Source: Dyadobacter fanqingshengii (GTDB taxonomy: Bacteria; Bacteroidota; Bacteroidia; Cytophagales; Spirosomataceae). From it: a stretch of 64,000 bases of DNA. Positions 59,468 through 64,000 of the stretch are shown one piece after another. Within the stretch, counting starts at the first letter, position 1. Each line of letters opens with the position of its first letter. The position numbers and the translations under genes were made by a program. The DNA lies in assembly GCF_023822005.2 (NCBI RefSeq), contig NZ_CP098806.1, forward strand, positions 2,542,001 to 2,606,000, given 5' to 3'. Under the pieces are notes generated by a model. The model ran no database searches and had not been told where the DNA came from. It saw only the letters and a program-made list of their open reading frames with translations.

Positions 59468-60442
59468 CCAACTGAATTCGTATTGCAATTCCGGGATTCT
59501 CGTCCGGTCTGCGATTCTTTTTAATCTGTCTGGCAGCGCCATCAGATAATCCCTGGCTTTCTCTGCTCGTTCATTAATGTTCCTGACGGCCCCTATCTCC
59601 CACTCGATTAACAAGCTGTCAAGGATTTCGATGTAATCGTTCGTCGTGTACACGCCTAAACGCTGGGCAGCGTCGGAAAAATGTGAGAATGTATCACCCA
59701 TTTTTACGCCTGATTCCCGTAAGAAGTGCGCTGGCATCACAATTTTCTTGCGCATCATATCTTCCAGTGCCAGAAGCAGTTCCGAAGGGTCAACCTCCAA
59801 AATCCTTCTAACAAAGTCTTTATAGGCCTTGGCATGGCGCATTTCATCGGATGCAATTACTCCGCAAATTTTGGATAAATGCGGGTTACCAAATTTCTTG
59901 GCCAATGTTGCAGTTCTCCTATGCGATACATTCGTTGCCAATTCCTGAAAAGACGTATAAATAAAGTTGCGATAAGGATCACGGTCTGTTCCGATATCGA
60001 AACCATCGGCGATCAGAAACTGTGTGGAAACCTCCATGGCACGCATATTAACACGGCCAGACAAGTATAAATATTTGTTTAAAAGGTCGCCATGGCGATT
60101 TTCCTCGGCCGTCCAGCTACGCACCCATGCTGCCCAGCTTGAAGGTTCTTCCACCTGATTTACTCCAATTACGTCCATTAGCCAGGATTCATAAGTAGGC
60201 AGTGCTTCCTCGGTAATCGTATCGCCGATCAATACAGCCATGTAATCGTATGGCAATTCTCGGCAGCTTTCCTGCAATAATTTGACCTCACTCAAAAAAT
60301 TTTCATCACTGGAATCTGGTAAGAAATCCGAGGGCTGCCAGTTCTCTTCGATCGGCTTCAAATATTCAGCCATAAGCACATTCAGGTCCTTTCCTACATG
60401 TTGCATGACTTCAAGTCTTTCTGCTGAAAGTGCGGTATCCAT
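59459..60442 (-). CDS. Acyl-[acyl-carrier-protein] desaturase
   Basis: A 327-residue soluble di-iron enzyme that places a double bond in ACP-bound fatty acids. The two iron-binding motifs are visible: EENRH at residues 113-117 and DEMRH at 199-203 (ExxH each), with further Glu ligands at about 78 and 167 (Glu in SFQELAT). Length and text (WTAEENRHGDLLNKYLYLSG, YTSFQELATNVSHRR) match the FabF-independent plant-type/Actinobacterial desaturases. The PlsC acyltransferase gene is divergent 142 bases away, so membrane-lipid genes are neighbours. Confidence 0.92.
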   Translation of the reverse strand: MDTALSAERLEVMQHVGKDLNVLMAEYLKPIEENWQPSDFLPDSSDENFLSEVKLLQESCRELPYDYMAVLIGDTITEEALPTYESWLMDVIGVNQVEEPSSWAAWVRSWTAEENRHGDLLNKYLYLSGRVNMRAMEVSTQFLIADGFDIGTDRDPYRNFIYTSFQELATNVSHRRTATLAKKFGNPHLSKICGVIASDEMRHAKAYKDFVRRILEVDPSELLLALEDMMRKKIVMPAHFLRESGVKMGDTFSHFSDAAQRLGVYTTNDYIEILDSLLIEWEIGAVRNINERAEKARDYLMALPDRLKRIADRTRIPELQYEFSWIK

Positions 60443-60584
60443 TATATTTCTTTTTTTAAGCTCTGTTTGTTATTTTACAAATTACGTGAATTAAATGTAA
60501 GTATCGAATGACTTTTATCATTTCACGGTTCACAAATTATGACAATCAACGCAGTTTTAAACTATTTTTGCTGAAAAAATCCGA

Positions 60585-61316
60585 ATGAAAAAAATCGTTG
60601 ACTACGTACTGAGTGCTATTTACCTGATTCATTTTGGCTTAACCCTACTCCTCTTTCACGTTTTGCAGGTTATTGCATTTAATGTTTTTGGTAAAAAAGT
60701 ACACAAAGTTGTTGTCGACTATCTGAACTTCTTTCTCACCTACGGATTGTATCTCACCGGAGCCCAGATCACACTCAAAAACCTTGCCCGCGTACCAGAA
60801 AATCGCACGATAATTTTCGTTGCCAATCATCAAAGTACATTCGACATCCCGGCTATCATTTGGTTTCTCCGGAAATATCACCCGCGATTTGTTTCCAAAG
60901 TAGAACTTTCAAAAGGCGTTCCGAGCATTTCCTATAACCTGCGAAAGAGCGGTGCGGCATTGATCAACAGAAAGGACGGCAAACAAGCTGTTACGGAAAT
61001 CGCCAGACTCGGGAAATTAATTCATGAAGAAAAAACATCCGCGATCATTTTCCCCGAAGGCACACGATCCGCTAGTGGCATAATGAAGCCATTTATTCCA
61101 GGCGGCGTAGCAACTTTACTGAAACGTGCCCCGGATGCGCTGATCGTTCCAGTAGCGATCAATGGAACGGGCACATTTAACCCCAAAGGAATTTTCCCGC
61201 TCAGATCATTTTCGCACCTCTCCTGGACCGTGCTTCCCGGCATTGAACCGGCCGGAAGAAAGGCGGAAGAAATTCTTGCCGAAGCACAGGAAGCCATCCA
61301 GAATTCCATTTCCTGA
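60585..61316 (+). CDS. 1-acyl-sn-glycerol-3-phosphate acyltransferase (PlsC-like)
   Basis: A 243-residue membrane-bound acyltransferase. Membrane segments about residues 10-34 and 45-60 lead to the catalytic NHQSTFD (HxxxxD, His82 and Asp87). FPEGTRS (Glu158 to Ser162) is the glycerol-phosphate-binding motif, and KSGAALINRKDG is the conserved block between them. The enzyme makes phosphatidic acid from lysophosphatidic acid. It is divergent from the desaturase gene, which suggests a shared regulatory region, though no operator stands out. Confidence 0.93.
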   Translation: MKKIVDYVLSAIYLIHFGLTLLLFHVLQVIAFNVFGKKVHKVVVDYLNFFLTYGLYLTGAQITLKNLARVPENRTIIFVANHQSTFDIPAIIWFLRKYHPRFVSKVELSKGVPSISYNLRKSGAALINRKDGKQAVTEIARLGKLIHEEKTSAIIFPEGTRSASGIMKPFIPGGVATLLKRAPDALIVPVAINGTGTFNPKGIFPLRSFSHLSWTVLPGIEPAGRKAEEILAEAQEAIQNSIS

Positions 61317-61452
61317 AGATAAACTCCTCAAAATCAAATCGTCCTGTGTAGCGCTTAAATGGCTGTTTTTCCCTTAACAATCATTAACAAGGGCATTTTA
61401 AACCTATGTCTTTTGCGGCCCTCTAACCCATGAACTTTAAAATTTATTGGTT

Positions 61453-61863
61453 ATGAAAAAGATATTTTTTGCCGCAATGCTCGCACTAGGATTCACAAGC
61501 GCATTTGCTCAATATGGTGCTACACCACATTCAGAACGCGGCGACCGTGGTTACGACGACCGACGCCATAACGAATATCGTCAGAGAGGCGGATCAGAAA
61601 TCGATTATTTACAGCGTGAAGCGCGCCAGCAAATTTCGGCCGGAATCAACCGCGGAACACTTTCACGCCGTGAAGCAAATGCGCTGATGAACCGGTATGA
61701 ACGTATCGAAGCCCGCCAAAGAGATTATAGCCACCGCGGAAGGTTGTCACCTCGCGAAACCCGTATCCTTCGCGAAGACCTGCAAAGATTAATGGCTGAC
61801 ACGCGCAGAATGAGCGACCGCAGAGGCGACGGCTGGGCCCGCGACAACAGAGGCAGATATTAA
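61453..61863 (+). CDS. Small secreted Arg-rich protein of unknown function
   Basis: A 136-residue protein with a signal peptide (MKKIFFAAMLALGFTSAFAQ). The mature part is very rich in Arg, Asp and Glu: SERGDRGYDDRRHNEYRQRG, then two similar helices, REARQQISAGINRGTLSRRE and DYSHRGRLSPRETRILREDL. The spacing of these helices, each with a ..G.LS.RE. motif, suggests an internal duplication. I do not recognise a named family; the layout recalls periplasmic calcium-binding-like helical repeats. The ATG at 61453 is preferred to the TTG six bases upstream. A terminator follows at 61899. Confidence 0.75.
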   Translation: MKKIFFAAMLALGFTSAFAQYGATPHSERGDRGYDDRRHNEYRQRGGSEIDYLQREARQQISAGINRGTLSRREANALMNRYERIEARQRDYSHRGRLSPRETRILREDLQRLMADTRRMSDRRGDGWARDNRGRY

Positions 61864-61898
61864 ATATTAAAAGGCAGTTGAAGGTTTAGGGTAATTTG

Positions 61899-61932
61899 GA
61901 AACCATCCGGTCGCTTGACCGGATGGTTTTTT
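61899..61932. terminator. Bidirectional terminator between the Arg-rich protein and the GNAT gene
   Basis: Twelve-base arms AACCATCCGGTC (61901-61912) and GACCGGATGGTT (61917-61928) with loop GCTT and a T run to 61932 on the plus strand. It touches the stop of the GNAT gene (61931). Confidence 0.85.
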
Positions 61933-62392
61933 ATGAGTCGTTTTTGAAATAACGGACGAGTTTAACATGCGATTTTTCAAAGCCTTCGCGCTGGTAAAAG
62001 CGGTGTGCCTGCTCCCGAACATTGCGCGAAGTCACTTCCATCTGAATGGCTCCCTTTGACTTTGCAAAGTTGGTAACATGCACCATTAATGCTTTGCCAA
62101 CCTGCTTAGAGCGATATTCCGGCTCCACATACATTTCCTGGATTTCGGAAACCAGCGCGGCGTGGTGTAATAATGGCTGAATATGACAACTCACCATTCC
62201 CACCGGCTTACCGCCCAGCGCTGCGATGAAATAGGCAATATTCGTATTTTTTATATTTATATCAAAAGCAAAATCAAAGCCCTTAACGTCCATAACCATG
62301 TTTTCCAACCGGCATATCATTTCATAAAGGATCGTTTTATCAGATGCCCCGGCTTGCCTGATTACCAATTTTTCAATTTCCATACCATTCAT
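61931..62392 (-). CDS. GNAT-family N-acetyltransferase
   Basis: A 153-residue acetyltransferase. The acetyl-CoA motif A is MYVEPEYRSKQVGKALMVHV, with the Q/R-x-x-G-x-A pattern as SKQVGKAL. Motif B is GAIQMEVTSRNVREQAHRFY, followed by QREGFEKSHVKLVRYF. The substrate is unknown. Its start codon overlaps the stop of the upstream acyl-CoA dehydrogenase gene by one base (TAATG), so translation is probably coupled and the two belong to one transcript. A second Met three residues in would also be possible. Confidence 0.88.
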   Translation of the reverse strand: MNGMEIEKLVIRQAGASDKTILYEMICRLENMVMDVKGFDFAFDINIKNTNIAYFIAALGGKPVGMVSCHIQPLLHHAALVSEIQEMYVEPEYRSKQVGKALMVHVTNFAKSKGAIQMEVTSRNVREQAHRFYQREGFEKSHVKLVRYFKNDS

Positions 62393-63750
62393 TAAACAAA
62401 AGCACTTTCTCCTGTAATTGCACGTCCTACGATCAGTGAATTAATTTCTTTGGTTCCTTCATAGGAATAAATCGCTTCTGCATCCGCTACAAAACGGGCA
62501 ATGTCGTATTCCAGCAAAATCCCATTTCCTCCAAAAAGCTCACGCGCGTGATCCACGATCGAGCGCATACGCAATGTGCTGAAAACCTTTGCTAGTGACG
62601 CATGTTCGTCTGTAAGCACGCCGCCGTCCTGTAATTGGGAAAGCCTGTAAACCAGTGTTTGCATGGCCGTAAGGTCGCCCAGCATTGTAACTAACAGATC
62701 CTGAACAAGCTGGAAGCCTGCGATCGGGCGACCGAACTGTTTTCTCTCCAATGTATATTTCAATGCAAGCTCATATGCGCCACGCCCGCAACCGACCGCC
62801 TGCCATGCAACGCCTGCACGCGTCATGCGTAACACATTGGCTGTGTCCTTAAAGGAGTTTGCATTTTGCAGTCGGTCTGTTTCCGGCACCCGGCAATCCG
62901 TCAATGTGATCAATGCATTCTGAACGGTCCGCAGTGCCATTTTGTCCTGCATTTTCTCGGCTACAAAACCAGGATTTTCTTTCCGCACAATGAAACCTTT
63001 TACCTGATTATCAGCAAGGTCCCTCGCCCAGATAATGGTAATATCAGAAAACGTAGCATTCCCGATCCACTTCTTCTGGCCGTTAATAATCCATTCATCG
63101 CCAACACGTTCACAAGTTGTAGTAAGCCCGCCAGCCACGCCGGAGCCTACCTCCGGCTCTGTTAACCCAAATGCACCGATCAGTTCCATTCTTTGCATTA
63201 CGGGCAACCAATGTTGTTTTTGTTCCTCCGAACCACACAAGTAAATCGAACCCATCGCCAGCCCGCTATGCACGCCGAAAAAAGTGGAGATGGAAGAATC
63301 CACCCGCGCCATTTCCATTGCCACAAAACCTTCCAGCAGGGCAGATTTTCCTGCGCAGCCGTAACCTTTGTAAGTAAGTCCGCAAATGTTCAGCTTCGCC
63401 ATTAACGGAATGATATGCATAGGAAAATGGGCTTTATTCCAATATTCGTTAGCGATCGGACGGATTTCCGTTTCCATAAAATCACGCACTTTCAGCTGAA
63501 TTTCGCGGTCCTCGCCCGTGAGCGTTGCACTGAGTTCGTAAAAATCACCATTAACAACCGGCGGCGCCTTCTTTTTCCCCGATCCAGCTTCCATGAATTT
63601 CAACATTTTCCCAAGATCTTCCTCACTCATTTTAGACACCACACCCATCATCCTGTTCAAATCCACTTTTTTTGAAAGCTTGCCCAGCGCATCCAGATCA
63701 ATGTTTTTAAGCAATGTACGTATTTGGGAAAATGATTCAAGAAAACTCAT
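62392..63750 (-). CDS. Acyl-CoA dehydrogenase family protein (glutaryl-CoA-dehydrogenase-like)
   Basis: A 452-residue flavoprotein. The start at 63750 gives MSFLESFSQIRTLLKNIDLD; a longer frame opens at 63774. About 70 residues of helical leader precede the usual domain. FAD and substrate motifs: GAFGLTEPEVGSGVAGGLTT, VGDEWIINGQKKWIGNATFS, KFIVRKENPG-like GFIVRKENPGFVAEKMQDKM, and RAGVAWQAVGCGRGAYELAL KYTLERKQFG. The catalytic Glu is in AIYSYEGTKEINSLIVGRAI. The WIGNATFSD text is the mark of the glutaryl-CoA dehydrogenase branch. The leader of 70 residues with KKVDLNRMMGVVSKM is an unusual addition. It is coupled to the downstream GNAT gene. Confidence 0.9.
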   Translation of the reverse strand: MSFLESFSQIRTLLKNIDLDALGKLSKKVDLNRMMGVVSKMSEEDLGKMLKFMEAGSGKKKAPPVVNGDFYELSATLTGEDREIQLKVRDFMETEIRPIANEYWNKAHFPMHIIPLMAKLNICGLTYKGYGCAGKSALLEGFVAMEMARVDSSISTFFGVHSGLAMGSIYLCGSEEQKQHWLPVMQRMELIGAFGLTEPEVGSGVAGGLTTTCERVGDEWIINGQKKWIGNATFSDITIIWARDLADNQVKGFIVRKENPGFVAEKMQDKMALRTVQNALITLTDCRVPETDRLQNANSFKDTANVLRMTRAGVAWQAVGCGRGAYELALKYTLERKQFGRPIAGFQLVQDLLVTMLGDLTAMQTLVYRLSQLQDGGVLTDEHASLAKVFSTLRMRSIVDHARELFGGNGILLEYDIARFVADAEAIYSYEGTKEINSLIVGRAITGESAFV

Positions 63751-63903
63751 AATGCTGATTTTTGTTTGTTGCAATGTAGCTTTTTAAGTAAAGTCCCGCT
63801 TCTTCCGAATCTATTCCACAGGAAGGAATTCGTTTTATCCCAGCCAAAGTGTAGAATTTAATAATCATCGGAAACGTATAGGCTCCGGGAACGGAAATTG
63901 AGC

Positions 63904-64000
63904 ATGGATTGGAAAAATCAAACAAATATGGCAACGCAAGCAAACAAGGAAGATGTAGAAGGCGGCTCACCCACACACGGCGGCCCAAAAGGCAAAGAAA
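63904..64000 (+). CDS. Start of an unidentified gene (cut by right edge)
   Basis: The frame starts at 63904 (MDWKNQTNMATQANKEDVEG) or, more conservatively, at the internal Met at 63928 (MATQANKEDVEG), and continues GSPTHGGPKGKE to the edge. Only about 32 codons are visible and they are polar and Gly-rich, with no family mark. The 150 bases before it separate it from the divergent acyl-CoA dehydrogenase gene. Confidence 0.5.
   Translation, partial: MDWKNQTNMATQANKEDVEGGSPTHGGPKGKE

Noticed and set aside
1..64000. rRNA, tRNA, CRISPR arrays, transposases, integrases, phage genes
   Set aside because: No sequence in the window supports any of these; no repeats with regular spacers and no transposase motifs were seen. 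tRNA genes were only searched by eye.

Overview
The window looks like a chromosomal segment of a Bacteroidota bacterium of the order Cytophagales, most like Dyadobacter or a close relative in the Spirosomataceae. This rests on protein families and style, not on a database search. The markers are a SusC/SusD pair, a T9SS type B (CHU_C) sorting domain, several Bacteroidota-type FtsX/MacB permeases, DUF2911 and DUF1080 proteins, a GMC oxidoreductase paired with a gluconate-2-dehydrogenase-subunit-3 protein, weak or absent Shine-Dalgarno sites, and one promoter-like match to TTTG-N19-TAnnTTTG. I saw no rRNA, tRNA, CRISPR array, transposase or prophage.

Layout. 1-4.7 kb: the start of an FtsX permease, a lipoprotein, an outer-membrane barrel, a decayed FtsX pseudogene, a DUF2911 protein and a VOC protein. 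4.9-8.8 kb: a three-subunit molybdenum hydroxylase of the PaoABC (YagTSR) type with a twin-arginine motif on its iron-sulfur subunit. 8.9-18 kb: single housekeeping or accessory genes (NmrA-like, DUF72, MpaB-like, response regulator, PH-domain protein, second VOC protein, membrane-anchored hydrolase, SDR, complete FtsX permease). 18-19 kb: a DUF3072 protein and a RelE/ParE toxin-antitoxin pair. 19-24 kb: a DUF1080 protein, a TAT-type small subunit, a GMC oxidoreductase and an MFS transporter, which together suggest 3-keto-glycoside metabolism. 24-34 kb: a BamA-like barrel, a glycoside-hydrolase-like protein, a truncated haemoglobin, an esterase/SMP-30 fusion, an acyltransferase-like membrane protein, and a ROK kinase, FucP-type transporter and esterase group. 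34-38.5 kb: a TesA-like esterase divergent from an ABC exporter, the same arrangement as tesA/ybbA-ybbP in E. coli.

The main locus is 38.6-55.7 kb. A SusC/SusD pair, a HigB/HigA-type toxin-antitoxin module, a LacI-family regulator and an eight-gene operon (iolB, iolC, iolA, iolG, a sodium/solute symporter, iolJ, iolD, iolE) form an apparently complete myo-inositol catabolic system. IolG oxidises inositol, IolE dehydrates, IolD opens the ring, IolB isomerises, IolC phosphorylates, IolJ cleaves, and IolA makes the CoA thioester from malonate semialdehyde. The same 16-base sequence, TTTCAAACGTTTGCAT, occurs twice in front of susC and once between the LacI gene and iolB. This ties outer-membrane uptake, inner-membrane uptake, catabolism and the regulator into one likely regulon. 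SusCD for a small cyclitol is unusual and may mean that the real external substrate is an inositol derivative.

The last part (55.8-64 kb) holds a PDZ/S41 peptidase lipoprotein, a T9SS cargo protein convergent with an acyl-ACP desaturase (their stop codons lie in the arms of one perfect inverted repeat), a PlsC acyltransferase, a small secreted Arg-rich protein, a GNAT acetyltransferase, an acyl-CoA dehydrogenase and the start of one more gene.
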